Assembly (NCBI GenBank): GCA_030686995.1
Contig: CM060703.1
Coordinates: 1,334,501 to 1,398,500 of the forward strand
Source of the DNA: Artemisia argyi
Taxonomy: Eukaryota; Streptophyta; Magnoliopsida; Asterales; Asteraceae
Direction: 5' to 3'
DNA length: 64,000 nucleotides
In this document: positions 1 through 12,716 of the stretch, piece by piece
How the letters are laid out: each line of letters starts with the position of its first letter
Position numbering within the stretch: the stretch's first letter is position 1
The notes under the pieces: model-generated
What the model was told of the DNA's origin: nothing
The model's database searches: none
The model's input: only the letters and a program-made list of their open reading frames with translations
Made by a program: the position numbers and the translations under genes

Positions 1-3000
1 TGTATTCCAAAAGTTCAAGACTTATCTCAAGCCACCAAGGCATGGTGAATCACCCCTTAGGTCGGCCATAATGATGGGGGAGTGACTAGATACATAAACT
101 TGGTATTATCTAGCTTACGGAGTGAGTTTTGGTCCCGGTAATCGCTAACGGTAAGTTACTAAGTCATGAAACTTAAAATCGGGTATCCTAAAAATATGAA
201 ACTTATAAATATGCTAGAACTTATCAATATACTCCATAATAAAATATAAAATGAGTGGTAGGTTCTATCGGGTGCTAAAACCCTGCTAAAAACTGGAAAC
301 ACGGGTCTAAAACGCGTAATTCGCGTAAAACGCTGAACTGAAAAACGTAAAATTCCAAAAGTTTTGGAATTGTCCTAAAATGAGAGAAAATCATATTTCT
401 ATTGTTTATAATGTTTTATGGACATATCGGGATGCTTGAATGACGTTTAAACCTAAAAGTAAATCTCGGACACGGCTTCGTGATTTTTGCAGAAATGATC
501 CGACGAGTGTGAAATTCTCGGATTATCATTAAAATAGTTTAACTTAGGAGAATATGAAATAAAAATTTTGGATGTGAATAGTAAAAGTGAATAGTAAAAA
601 GTGAATAGTAAAATTTTCGAGAATAAAAGTTAACCTGAAATTGCGAATTGTTACAGCCAATCCTTACATTTTTAACCTCTAGGCATTAATGTGTACATAT
701 GATACATTATACTTAACTACTTAATTACAAAAACCACAAAAACAATACTTGTAAAATTTTAGAGAATCAAAAAGTTCATTTCTTCATCCCCATCACCAAA
801 ACCCACGACTTCATTACCAAACCAAGATCAAGAGAAGATTTTCCAAAAGTTAAAGCATCAAAGTTGTTCATTTTGCTTGCCTAATCAAGAATCATACCAT
901 AAAAACACAAGAAATCCAAGGTTTCTAATCATCTCATCATCTATTATTTCAAAGTGAGTATTCAAATTTATTTTCATGTTTTCATCTAATTAACACATGT
1001 ATCTTATAGTATTCATGCTTAATTTCATCCACAAACTAGTTATACCACTTTATTTTTGCATACTTTCTGAACATACAAACCCTAGATTGTGATTTAGATG
1101 TTCCTTTGTTAAATTAACTTGTTTACTAGTCATTAGGAACCCATGGCACCCTAAGAAGGTGTATGGTAGGATTAGTATAGTTTTGTGAAGTTTTCAAGAG
1201 TTTTTGTTGATGTAGAAACTAGTTTTGAACCTTGGAAATGGATTTCTAACAAGTAAATATACCTACTGTCCCATTTTGTTAAATTCTGGAAAATCAGTAA
1301 AAACAAAGGAAACTTTGGTAAAATTTTTAGAAAATACTTTCAAAAACGAATCCGTAGGCGAAAGAACGGATTAAAAAGAGTTTATAACGAAGAAGTTATG
1401 ATTTTTGCAAGTTTATTGATGAAAACTATTTTCCGGAAAAATACATGCTGTTGGACGTTTTTCGTCGGTCAAAAAGAGGCTTTAGACGTAACCCGGAGGA
1501 GCCAAGCTTTCCAAAATATATTACTACATACTAAGACGTAACCGTGGATATAAAGAACAAGTAAAACGGACTTATAACGACAAAGATATTCACGTTTCAA
1601 TATCGGCAAAAATCCTCTATAATTGGCAGCTTTTAGAAATAATAATAACACTACGTACTAAATTCTAGATTTTCTAGAAATATTAACCAAGTGCCCAATT
1701 TCATAACTAATGAAGTATTAGTGATTTCAAGTATATTTTTATGGCTACAAGACGTTATTTCAAGGATTTCAAACCGAGGATTTCAACACAAACATTGGTA
1801 CATACGATATATATATAAGTATATATATTGCAACTAGTTTTATTTTTCTAATAGCCATATTTTTCCTAAGTCTTGGAAAATGTATATTTTGATAACAACA
1901 AGTGTTTTTCAAAGAGTAGAGTGGTATAGGAAACATGTGCATGGACATTTCCAACATCATTTCATGATCTAAAGTAGATCGTTCATCATTCATATTAGGT
2001 TGCGGCTAGTGTGCGCGCCTTGTTTTTCAGCTCATTACATGTTCATGGTACCATCATATCAGGTGAGTCATAGCCCCTGCTCTTTTAATTGTTTTGTAAA
2101 CTCTTTGGGGGAGAATACATGCTCGTTTTACTTAAACGCATTACTTGCTTTACATGGTTGATTACTCAAACATTTTCAGCTTTACCTATACATATGTTTG
2201 ATTACCTGCATTTTATTGGTATGTTGATTACTGCATTTCATGGGATTTGTCATCCTTGTTTACATGACTTCATGGTCACAAATTGTTCCCATATGTTCAT
2301 TGTAATATTGTGGTATTCCCCACTTGGCTGTGATGTCAAACATAATATTGTGGTATTCCCCACTTGGCTGTGATGTCAAACGTATTGTGGTATTCCCCAC
2401 TTGGCTGTGATGTCAAACGTAATATTGTGGTACTCCCCACTTGGCTGTGATGTCAAACGTAATATTTCTGTTTCCCTACTTGACTGAATTACGATGCCTT
2501 TGCATCAACCTTATTACAGATTTTCCATCTTGACTGATTTATCACATGGCCTCATGGACTGAATTATTTATATAGCCGTTTGCTATATTTATCATGGAAT
2601 TTGGATACAAGTATTACATTTGTTCACGTATACATATTACATTTGGCAGTGGGTCGTAAACACACAGGTTACAAGTCTCTTATGGCGGGACTTGTAACTG
2701 AGTGGATTTACGATGCCTTTGCTGGGATACCTTCATACATATGCATTACATTCTTTTTCACAAGACTCTATGAACTCACCAACCATTGTGTTGACACTTT
2801 AGCATGTATTTTCAGGTATTAAGCAATGGCACGCTACAGGAGGTTTTGGCAGGGCATGGCATGGTCATAGAAGACTCTGATTATTCATTTGGGGACCATT
2901 TTAAACTATGTTAAGGGCCTATTTCCGCACTACTTTTAACAATGTAAATTCAACATTTTTGGTTAAAGGATTTTATTCTAAATGATTGAAATGAATACCA

Positions 3001-3085
3001 TTTTACACTTGTTTTGTAATACCAATTGAGTTACACCCCAGCTACATGTATGCTTCCGTTGGACCCGACTTTGGGGGTGTGACAG
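1..3085 (+). mobile_element. LTR-retrotransposon relic (long-terminal-repeat-like sequence)
   Basis: No coding region is visible. The right edge ends with a G-rich stretch and TGTGACA near 3085, a typical LTR 3' end. Three blocks recur in the same order at 6240-7181: the AGGTGAGT...CTTTGGGGGAGA block (2062 and 6249), the GTGGGT-GT-AACACACAGGTT block (2650 and 6742), and the block that reads 'gaactcaccaaccattgtgttgac' in two parts. The relation between the two regions is seen directly. Assignment to a gypsy-type LTR is inference from length and style; no gag or pol sequence is attached. The left edge may lie outside the window. Confidence 0.5.
2304..2460 (+). repeat. 40-bp tandem repeat, four units
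   Basis: Units start at 2304, 2344, 2384 and 2421. Three are 40 bp and the third is 37 bp because it lacks its first three bases. They differ by only a few bases; a decayed fifth unit begins at 2461. The core reads tggtattccccacttggctg. The array lies inside the LTR-like relic and is absent from the related region at 6240-7181. Confidence 0.9.
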
Positions 3086-3089
3086 TGAC

Positions 3090-3455
3090 TTTCATTTTTT
3101 GGATTAGAGTCGCACCCACCTCATGGTAGGCCCTCATTCACCACATACCCAGACTATGTTGTCTTAACCGGGTCCACGCTGGCGCAGTGGGAATTTTTTA
3201 ACGGCGTCCGCCCGGAAACCGTACCGCCTCCACACGATTATAATTCGTTTGAGTAATGGCCGGATGAAAACCGGGGCCAGCTCGGATTCGAACCTGCGCA
3301 ACTAATGGCTTACAGGGTCTCCTCTTCATTGCCTAATATCAACAGAGCTTGTGGTCCACAAGTGAGGATTTCCCGGTAGGTCACCCATCTAGCACTACTC
3401 TTACCCGTGGCTCGCTTAATTGCTTAAGCTTCAACCACTAGACCACAAGCCCCAT
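3090..3455 (-). mobile_element. SINE-like element, tRNA-derived head
   Basis: Read on the minus strand, the sequence begins with a tRNA-like A box (gtggtctagtggttgaagc near 3450-3432) and later carries a B-box-like ggttcgaatcc (about 3299-3289). The boxes are about 150 bases apart, too far for a simple SINE head, so this may be a composite or a different Pol III-derived repeat. No target duplication was identified. Confidence 0.4.
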
Positions 3456-5245
3456 GATAATAATGTGTGCATTTGACCGTTAAAACATATTACTTTTACT
3501 TTTTTTTAAGAATTATGTTTTTAACCAATATTGTGAAAAACTTAATATTACTAACAAAATGGAACATTAACATAGTTTTAAGTTCAATCTGAAGGCTTGT
3601 TAACGTTTGAGCAAGTCTATATGTTTCTAGAGCATTTTATAGTTCTTTCTCATCTTTTTCATTTAAAGATTTCTTCTCATTAGATCTTATAATAGAGGAA
3701 GCCTTTTTATAGCATTAATAACACTAAGACACTAAAAAACTTAAAATTAAGCATCACAAGTAATAAAGCTAAATGTACAACCAATTTAAACGCGACCGCT
3801 TTATTAATTGTCATTACTTGTGTATAATAATATTTTTTTTAAGCATTACAACTTGTATAGCTAGGTTTACAAATACTTAATGCACAAATACATAAGTTCA
3901 ACAAATATAATTAATGCTCTTCTAAAAATACCCCTTCACTCAAAATTATACGGAGTAATAATATTATCATATGATACAATCTAAAAAAGATGCTGAAAGA
4001 CCAAACACTTAAAAGACAATCATATAAACATAACTAAAGCGTACAGCTCCTAGCCATCACTTTTGCCTTTTGATGCCGTTAACATATATTTTAGGTTACC
4101 CACCACTGCAACGCGCGGATACCGTCTTCTCAAAAGCATGTTTCTATGCTTGCATTTTCAGAAGCTCCTACTATTAAACATATTCTTAACAACGTTTGAA
4201 ATATAAAAATCACAAACGTGTACTAACACTGACTACAAGAAAATTGTAGGTTAACATTATTAAACAATCTTATATCTAACCACTCAAGGGTGTCATAATG
4301 GCAAAATGGCTTGTGACTAGCACTCTAAAATATGTGAGGTCTCAAGTTCAATTCTACTGGGTGCAAACAACCTTGAAGTGGTCACACCAACCTCCTGAAA
4401 ATGGAAGGTTTTACCTAGTTTGAATATGTGTGGCAGTGGGTTCAAACCTCGTGGATTAGTCGGCCAAAATATCAAAAACTATGATTACCCCCAAAAAAAA
4501 ACAATCTTATCAATAACGCATCAATTTTGCAGACTAGAATATGTTAGAATGGTGAACTCGTTGGCATGGCCGTCTCATGAATTTATGAATTTTTTGAGGG
4601 CCCTGGACGAAATTAAATAATGAGCCCTTTCGATAATGAATGCTATATAAAAGTGTCACCATTTATAAGATATAATGTAATATTGCAACTAGTTATCTAA
4701 ACTTTCTAACATACTCATTTAAATATTACTCATTTAAGATACTTTCTCATCTAAATACTTTTTTCTTTGTGAAAAATATGTATACACATGCATATAATTA
4801 TTAACGGGACAAACATTGAGGCTCTTAAAAATTTTGGGGCCCTGTGCGATCGCTCACCTTGCACACCCTCAAAGCCGGCCCTTCTCGTTGGTTTAACTTT
4901 ATTACTGACCAATAATTATAAAATACAGAATTAGCATAAACTTAACTCTAATAGACCTTAAGCTCATAAATTGTTTGGGCCAACTAATAATCTATCACTT
5001 AACAGAATGCTCAAGATTCTTCTTAAAAATCCTATGTTATCCAGGAAGGTTCAATAAGCTAAGATGAAATATTCTTTAGTCTCATGTAAAGTGTACAGTG
5101 TACATTCTTTATGTAAGTATCTAGAAGTCTATTTATTTCTTGGGACGTGGTCTCAATTATGCATGTAAATAGATCCTTGCCCTACATTTTGGGATACTAA
5201 TAGTATAACTAGAGTTGTTTTTTCTTTCTTTCAAACCTACACTTC

Positions 5246-5248
<3 letters not shown>
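3456..5248. other. Gene-free stretch with a possible SINE and degenerate terminal-repeat fragments
   Basis: No credible exon is seen. Around 4295-4420 there is a weak tRNA-like head (ggcttgtgactagc, then aagttcaattc), possibly a decayed SINE. Near 4585-4605 and 4835-4885 lie 'gagggccctgg' and 'ccctcaaagccggccc', which resemble degenerate hAT-type ends. Short ORFs here have no family signature. Confidence 0.35.

Positions 5249-5292
<44 letters not shown>
5249..5292 (+). repeat. Poly(A) run, 44 bp
   Basis: Uninterrupted A tract. It generates a spurious poly-Phe ORF on the minus strand. It could be a retroposon tail, but no element body is recognised beside it. Confidence 0.95.
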
Positions 5293-5294
<2 letters not shown>

Positions 5295-5849
5295 TTTATA
5301 CATATCATTCTTTGAAAGCGAGATAAGTTCAAAACAAAAAGAACACCCCATCTAACTATTAAAGTAGAAGAAGATGTAACGAGCGATTGAAAGGCAATTT
5401 TGTTGTTTTGTCGCCTAGTCCTCAAGAACGATAACTGGAAATTCTTCGACCACGATGGAATATTAGTTACAACTTACAACTACCATGACCCTTTATTTTA
5501 AAAGAACACATCGAGAAAAAAAATAAAATAAAAAATTGTTGGAGAAACATTTGCAAATTTACTATGACATAGCTAGTTGAGGGAACCGATAGTATCACTC
5601 AAATTACCCTATTTTATTCTGAAATCGCCTATGATACTAGGACCAATAGGTCAAAAATGGGTTTGTGCCGCACGTGTTGAACGACCCACTCTACAGAGTG
5701 TGGGCTTACAGGACTCAACTTAAAGAACCTTACAACACAATTTCATAAACCATGACAATGCCCATATATTTGTTATTATGGACAATTTTTGCAATGCATT
5801 AAACTCATACTACTTGAAATCTAGCTCTACAAGTTTACATATGCGGTCA

Positions 5850-7181
5850 CTAAAGATCTTGAAAGAAGTTCATTATTGTAACAATTCATATTTTCGGATT
5901 ACTATTCCTTTTTACTACTCACTCTTACTATTCACTTTTTACTATTCACTTTCACTATTCACTATTCACTATTCATTTCTGAAATTTTTATTTCATATTC
6001 TCGTATGATAAATCATTTCTATGATAAAATAAAAGTTTGACACTCATCGGATCATTTTCGCGAAAGTTATTAAAGAAACTACACGTTTAGGTTAAACGTC
6101 GTTTAAACAGAAATTTACGTTTTTAAGACTTATATAGGCAATTCTTCGTATTCTTAGACATTACTCCAACCCTAAGTCACAACGTTCTATTATAGGCTGC
6201 TCTTTCGCGATTCGACTACCATTTTCATTACTCACTACATAAACTTAAGGTGAGTTCGTAGCCCCACTTTTCTCATTTACTTGTTTTAACTCTTTGGGGG
6301 AGATACATGCTCAAATACTTGTTTTTACTTTCACAAGAATTCTAAACTTTTACATATTACTGTGAGTCATAGCCCCTACTCTTTTCATACTTTGTTTTAA
6401 CTCTTTGGGGGAGATACATACTCAACTACTTGCTTTTACTTTTACAAATACTCCAAAACATTTATACTTGATTGGGTTATACTTGATTGCATTATACTTG
6501 ATTGCATTCTTGATTTCATTATACTTGATTGCATTATACTTGATTGCGTTATACCTAAACTTGTAAGTCTCCTTTGATAACATATGCATTGGGTTTCCGG
6601 AGATGAGGTGGAGCCAATGATATTCTATCTTTGTGAGCAGCATACCCATATGAGGTCTCCGGAGATGAAGTAGAGCCTCATGACCAATTGCTTAACTGTT
6701 GTGATGAACTTATACATGTCTTAATCATACTATATTTTAGCAGTGGGTTGTGAACACACAGGTTGCAAGTGTTTTTATGGGCGGGACTTGCAACTGAGTG
6801 GATTCACAATGCCTTTGCTGTATGAACATTCTTTAAAGGCTTTTCAACTGTTTTAAGACAAACTCTATGAACTCACCAACCATTGTGTTGACACTTTAGC
6901 ATGTTTATCTCAGGTTAGTAACGCGATAGCTAGTGCATGGAACATAGAGTCAAGCTGCATATTCTGAAGACTTACGCTTTTATCATTTACCATTCGAAAC
7001 ATTTTGTATACATTTATGTATCATACTTTGGGATCTCATGTTTGTAACGTTGAATTCATTAATCGAATGGTAACTTTTCAAAACGTCTCATTTAGAGGTC
7101 GTTTTCTATAACTTGTACTTTGTATTATGAAGTAGCACCCCAAGTGACACAGCCTTCCGCTGCGATATTTTGGGGGTGTTA
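5850..7181 (+). mobile_element. Second relic of the LTR family, with an inverted left module
   Basis: 6240-7181 is colinear with 2060-3085 and ends TTTTGGGGGTGTTACA. The part at about 5880-6130 (tttttactattcactttcac, attcactattc units, then a block containing tcatcggatcattttcgcg) matches about 430-620 only on the opposite strand. No coding domain is present. The relic status and shared blocks are seen directly; the gypsy origin is inferred. Confidence 0.5.
6462..6553 (+). repeat. Minisatellite, about 15-bp unit (ttatacttgattgca), about six copies
   Basis: Near-perfect 15-bp periodicity inside the LTR-like relic; one unit is altered (cttgatttca). It is not shared with the related region near 2 kb. 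Confidence 0.85.
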
Positions 7182-7357
7182 CAATTATATGGAACCAAAG
7201 CCATTCAAAAATCTTTAAAACAGACAAGTTCCCTCCCCACAAGCCCAAATCGATCAATCAAATCTATCAAATCGATCTACACAAAATCATCATCTCAGTA
7301 GTCAAAACGAAAACCAAACATCCTCCAACCGCCTTAGTACGACCTCTTAATCATTAC

Positions 7358-7678
7358 TTAATACTCCACCCCCAAACCCAGATGATCGCGAAACCCCTCG
7401 AACGTAAAAACATTGTGATAAGTCTCCACCATATTAAAAACAAAAACATGGAGCAACGTTTCAATTCCTAGATGGACACCAACGTACGCTAAATCAAACT
7501 TGTCCATTGGATTGACTATGTTTTCACCAAATTCATTATCGAAATCAACCTCATCTCTAACACCATGAACCTAGTGATGATACCGAATGAATGCAATAAC
7601 CGCTTCGATAGTGTTTTGAGAGAATGGTAAATCAATCACAGTCCCGTCCACAAAACCATTGACTAGTCTCTTAACAAA
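7358..7678 (-). pseudogene. SKP1-like protein, degenerate fragment
   Basis: On the minus strand one frame reads about 105 codons with a single internal TAG (7574-7572) and a terminal TAA. It resembles the SKP1 family, the adaptor linking cullin 1 to F-box proteins in SCF ubiquitin ligases. Seen features are a DLPFSQNTIEAVIAF stretch in the place of the usual 'LPNV...VI.YC' block, an EFGENIV segment, FDLAYVGVHLGIETLL matching the 'LFDLILAANYLNIKSLL' helix, and a GFRDHLGL block like the usual 'EIRKTFNI'. The N-terminal POZ start and the C-terminal WAFE end are missing. The internal stop and truncation argue for a pseudogene. The family call rests on pattern recognition only. Confidence 0.5.
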
Positions 7679-7799
7679 TTCGGATTAGTGTCCTAACATA
7701 CTAAATCGAGTGTAATGAACTACACCAGTACACCATCCAATAAATTCCTCAAACCAACTACAAATTAATAAAACAACAAACAATCCAATACTACTTATT

Positions 7800-7803
<4 letters not shown>

Positions 7804-7851
<48 letters not shown>
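7804..7851 (+). repeat. Poly(A) run, 48 bp
   Basis: Longest homopolymer in the window. It lies on the 5' side of the minus-strand SKP1-like relic, so it is not that relic's tail. Confidence 0.95.
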
Positions 7852-7855
<4 letters not shown>

Positions 7856-8144
7856 ACCTTGGATAACTACACTTAGGTTTTGCCTTCTCTTATCTTTGCT
7901 TACTTTCCTCTTAACCATTTCACTTATCTTAAACTCGGCACTATTAAATCTTTCAACGTTCTGCACATATAATATACAAGAAGCATGACAAAAGTTCTAT
8001 ACGAAACACCATTTAGCTAAAGAACAAACCAAAAGATCTCAACCATCCATTCCCCTTCCATCCAACGGTGTAGATTAATTATGATTTAAAAATAAAAATA
8101 GCCTGAGGGACATTTTAGTCAAACCACCCCAATCTAATATTTTC

Positions 8145-8188
8145 CACTTCACACACACACACACCCCATTTTACACACACACACAATT
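8145..8188 (+). repeat. (CA)n microsatellite, interrupted
   Basis: Two CA-rich tracts separated by ccccatttta, just upstream of the two-exon gene at 8274. They may lie in its 5' UTR or promoter. Confidence 0.8.
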
Positions 8189-8273
8189 ATTTTTCTCTCC
8201 TTCCCCCAATTCGTAACCCTAACCACCCAATCCACCGTTAAACCACCGCTAAATCATTATTCATTCCATTAAA

Positions 8274-9600
8274 ATGGACCTACGACTTGAAATTGCTCAA
8301 TCTAAAGACTGTTCGTTGGCGGAATCGGATCAAAATAAGATTCTAAATGTCGATTCTGGTATATTTTTGTCTCATTTTTTTTAAATCACTCATTATTTTG
8401 AAGTTTTGTGATTGATTAGATTATTTTGTGAATGTATTATCTTATTTTGTGGTTGTATTAGCTTATTGTGTTATTGAATGAGTGTTTGGATTAGGTTATA
8501 TCAGCGAGTAGATTAGATTTTAGGATTAGTTTATTTTTTGTGATGGAATGACTGTTTGGATTAGCTTATTTTTGTTATGGGAATGACTGTTTGAATTAGC
8601 TTATTTTTCTGATGTAGTTAGTTGTTATGCTTTACTTAAAATGAAATAAGCTTTATATTTTTGGCTTTTTTTTTGGATGTAATAGGCATAAGAAGATAAG
8701 CAAATGGGATTGTCAGTGAGTGTAAGAATAATCACATGGGATTCACACTGAATCCCATGGGATTCACATAGAATGAGTGTTTGGATTAGCTTTTAAGAAT
8801 CAGTAGATTAGCTTTTAGGATTAGCTTATTTTTGTGATTGAACGACTGTTTTGGATTAGCTTATTTTTTGTGATTTTAAATGAAATAAGCTTTATATTTT
8901 TGGCTTATTTTTGTGATGGAATACGGATAATAAGATAAGCAAATGGTGTTTTTCAGCGAATGTTATGAGAAAAGTGCAAATCCCTTGGTTACGTACATCA
9001 TGTGCACATGGGTTTTATATATAGATTCATAGTTGTGTAATTTTTTGTTTTGTTTGTTAGTATTAGGACTTTGTGATTGATGAGATTGTGCTGTTGTTAG
9101 CTGCTTATAACTAATATTTGTCTCAAAACTAATATTACTCTTTTCATCTTAAAATTGATATAGGTAAAATTTTGAACCCAACGTCGTTGTCTCGGTTTAA
9201 TCCTTATGATAATTTGGCGAAGAAGCCACCGGATGTTGATGTTCGTAAGGCGACGAAACCAACGAATGTTTTGTTGCCTCGTTTTAATCTTCTTGATCAG
9301 TTGGCTACGAAAACATCAGATGTTGATGTTGGTAAGGCGACGAAACCAGCGGATGTTTTGTTGCCTCGGTTTAATCCGTTTGATAAGTTGGCAAAGAAAA
9401 CATCGGATGTTGATGTTGGTAAGGCGACGAAACCAGCGGATGTTGCTGTTGGTAAGTTGGCGTCTATTGTTGAGGTGAATGCACCAGTTGCTCGAGATCA
9501 CCTTTGTAGAAGATCAAAAGCTCAGTTAGAAAGCAAACCCGGTCTTCATACTGAAAGCTTGATTATACTTGCAAGCCTAAAGGAGTCTAAACAAATATGA
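8274..9600 (+). CDS. Two-exon gene, 173 residues, with three 29-residue repeats; function not recognised
   Basis: Exon 1 runs 8274-8358 from an ATG and ends before a GTATAT donor. The acceptor TATAG lies at 9159-9163 and exon 2 runs 9164-9600. The phase fits exactly (85 + 434 coding bases before the stop give 173 codons), and the junction restores one frame (codon G|GT). Exon 2 has three tandem 87-bp units coding for RFNxxDxLAxKxxDVDVxKATKPxxVLLP, at about 9194-9457. The C-terminal 45 residues are unrelated to the repeat. There is no signal peptide or membrane segment. The repeats are basic and proline-containing, perhaps a disordered linker. I do not recognise the family. It could be a real small gene or a captured fragment, since the end is abrupt (KESKQI then TGA). 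The in-frame splice join is the best evidence that it is real. Confidence 0.55.
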
Positions 9601-12560
9601 GAAAAATACACATTTATATATGTAAATTCGCGTCATACTAGTATATGTATAATTGTATGTTGTCATGTTTCTTTATATAAAAGTTGAGCTCGAGTCGAGC
9701 TTTATTTTGTTTGGACATATCATAAAAATGAATCAATTACGAGCTTGCGAAATATTTAACGAACCAAGCTTGCGCTAAAAACATAAGGCTCGAAAACAAG
9801 CTCAAGCCTTGATCGGCCTTAAACAGTCTGTTAATATTGACCAAGGATGTTGGTCAACACAGTCAGACAGCTCAAGGACAATTCACCAAGGAGTATAGAA
9901 TATCCCCGGTTCGTTATGTCCCAGCGAGGTGTGATAGTATAAAATGGGTTTGTGATCGGGTGAATTTGAATGGGAAGTAACCAGATAATGATTTGGTTTT
10001 GATTACGCTAATGGAAATGAGCTAAATTACGGTTATGAACAATTACGGGAAACTAGAGAATCTAAAAACGTGATTAAAATCTAAAACACGCGTTTAAATA
10101 AATTAAACGCGAGTGCGCAAAATAAAAAGTGAATTTTGAGCTACGTTAACCCTACGGACATGAAAATTACATTTCTACGATCCTAATGATAAAAGAAAAT
10201 TTTTGGAAAAAGAAAAATATTTTTTAGACTTTTTATTTAATTATTATTAATTAAAAACTATTTATACTAAATTAAATTATTAAAAATAATAAACTATTTT
10301 GGAAAATTCTGAAACTTTTTTGGTAATTAAATAAACTTAAAAATAACCTAAGAAAAATAAAAAGTTTGGAAAAGGTGCTACGGATAAGCTGGAATAAGCA
10401 GAATATAAGCTAATAAGCAAAACTACTCTAGAAACTATATAAGAGAATTAGATGGGGAACAAACAACGCAAAAGACTCAAGGGCACGTTTGGTTATCTGT
10501 GTGGTGTGTGAGGTATGTAAGCAGGAGGTCAGGGGTTCGACCCTGGCAATGCACTTTTTTGCTATTTATTTTTTTTTCAATTTTTCTTTTCTTTTTGCAA
10601 ATCAGTTAAACACAAAACAAAATAATTTTGCAAATCAAATTCTTTGGAAACACAAACACTTAAACACTGAGATTTCACAAGATCAAGAAATCAAAATTGA
10701 AAATTTTCTTTGTTTTCTAATTTGAAGACTGCCAAGTTATGCCACCAATCAAACAAGCTTAAATAAGCTATAAGCTTGAATAAGCAAAACAACAACAACA
10801 ATAGCAGTAACAAACAACAACAATACTAAGCAACAAACAACAAGATCAGAAAGAACAAGAACAAGAACAACAAGAACATAGCAGCAGCAGTCACAAAAGC
10901 ATATGAAATGCTCAAATAAGCTCAAAGCTTATAAAAGCTTATGCAAATACAACAACAATAACAACTACAGGAACTAATGACAACAACAAATTCAAGAATG
11001 AACAACAAGAAAAGCAACAAGCTTAGCATACACTGACAAGCTCAGTGTATATTGAGACAAAAACAGCAGACTTCAAAAAGAAGCCAAAAGATGGCCTCTA
11101 AATAAGCAGTGAATAAGCAATCTAGGGAAATCAAAAACCAAAACCTTAAAGACTACCAAGGGGGCTACTTAAAGCAACAAATTTCAAAGAATTTCACCAA
11201 GAATTAAGCAACTTATGGGCTATCTAATCTTCCAAAAAAATCTGGATGCTGGGGAGATTTATGTCAGATAAGCAACTTCAAAACCACTTTTCAATGATCA
11301 AATCTTTCAAACTGAGATTTTCTTTTTGCTATGGATTAACAAGCTGGAAAAGACTCCAAATCAGGAAAAACTCTGGATTTTCATCCACTAATGAATCCTA
11401 GAAAGTGTTTTGAAATTTGTTCAAAATCTGAGTATGCAAGTTTGACTTCTTGAAATATTTTGCACCAATTTGACTTTGGTGAGAATCTGCTGGACCCAAG
11501 TGATTAATTGTGATGTATAAACCTTAAATGAAACTAATTTAAGCTACCTTAACAAGTTTTACAAAGAATCAAAGATTATGCTATTCTAAAATCCTAACAG
11601 ATGAGAAATTATGAAGATTCAAGGCCAATGTTGAATTTAACTAATAACCTACTGATTGTATGCTTTCATGACTCTATATTAACCCTAAGAATGTTGTTTG
11701 AACAAGTTTTACTCACTAAAATCCTCCAAAGCACAGTTAAGCAATCAAATCCAAACACCCTTTAATTCCACAGTTAAACTAAGTTTTGCAGGATTAAAAC
11801 TTAAACAATCTAACCAGTGATCCAGATTATGTTCTAAACTAATATTAAGGCTAAAAAGACAACAAAATGCAACAAAGAACAACCAGGACACACATATGCA
11901 GTTATGGGCACATTTTGGCAGTTTTGAGAGACAACCTAAACAAGTGAATATAAACCTACAAACTAAGCATAAGTAGCAATAACATGTATAATTAAGCATA
12001 AATAAACAGTAAATGGGCATAGATAAGCACTAGATCAGTAAATGCAGAAAATAGGCTACAATGATGAAATGGAACTAAACAAAAGCTCACTTTTGAACCT
12101 CCAAAACACTTTCTAACTGATCCTAATGCCCCCAAGGCTCTAAACCATTGCATTCCACCTTCTTCTTCTGTCCTTCTTGAATTTTTGATTTTTTCACTAT
12201 TTTTTTTATTATTATTTTTATTTATTTAGATTTTAAAATAAAACTTGTTTAACAACTGAACTGAGCTTGTGAAAGCTTAAAACTAAGATCATAAGAGCTT
12301 TTTAGAACAGTGTATGGCAACTCCTTACAAGATAAAAGCTGATATGAGATTTAATGAAAAAAATTTAATTTAAAAAAAAAAAAAAAAAAAAAAACACTTT
12401 ATCTAGATTTTAAGGAATTTTTTTTAAAAGTTTTTAAAAAAAATATTTTAACGACCGTTAACTAATATGATCAAATGTGCAAATTTTTTCCAGTTTTGGG
12501 ACTAACGGTGTAACTTTTAATCTTGAGTAACCTGTAAATCTGCTAGTAACCGGTCATATT
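9601..12560. other. Gene-free, A-rich stretch; one tRNA-like B box
   Basis: No exon chain is visible on either strand. A gaggtcaggggttcgaccct motif at 10526-10545 resembles a Pol III B box or decayed tRNA 3' half. The many aataagct/agcttat words (10385-11110) resemble those in other terminal-repeat relics here (18720, 47100, 63770). At 10780-10870 there is a CAACAA/GAACAA-rich tract. ttaacgaccgttaacta at 12449 resembles the palindromic arm at 27427. Short ORFs (for example minus 11745-12020) show no family signature. Confidence 0.5.
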
Positions 12561-12568
12561 ACCTAGAT

Positions 12569-12716
12569 CATGGACGGAGGATTTAAAGGGCAGGGAGGGG
12601 TTGTGCCCCCCCCCCCCCCCCCCCCCCCCCAATTTTAGAGAAGTACAAAATTCACATAAAACTACTAATTTGAATAATTTTGGCCCCCTGATTAATTTGT
12701 TCAAGCTCCGTCCCTA
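12569..12716. mobile_element. Small hAT-like MITE with 8-bp target duplication
   Basis: It is flanked by acctagat at 12561-12568 and 12717-12724. The ends are inverted: catggacggag at the left and ctccgtccct at the right. The element is 148 bp and contains a C run of 25 bp (12606-12630). The 8-bp duplication and GGACGGAG termini fit a non-autonomous hAT element. Strand is arbitrary. Confidence 0.75.

Noticed and set aside
2304..2460. CRISPR-like regular repeats
   Set aside because: Units are directly adjacent with no unique spacers, in plant nuclear DNA; it is a plain tandem repeat.
9206..9501. Overlapping ORFs in other frames at the repeat gene
   Set aside because: Shadows of the 87-bp repeats; only the frame that joins exon 1 in phase is supported.
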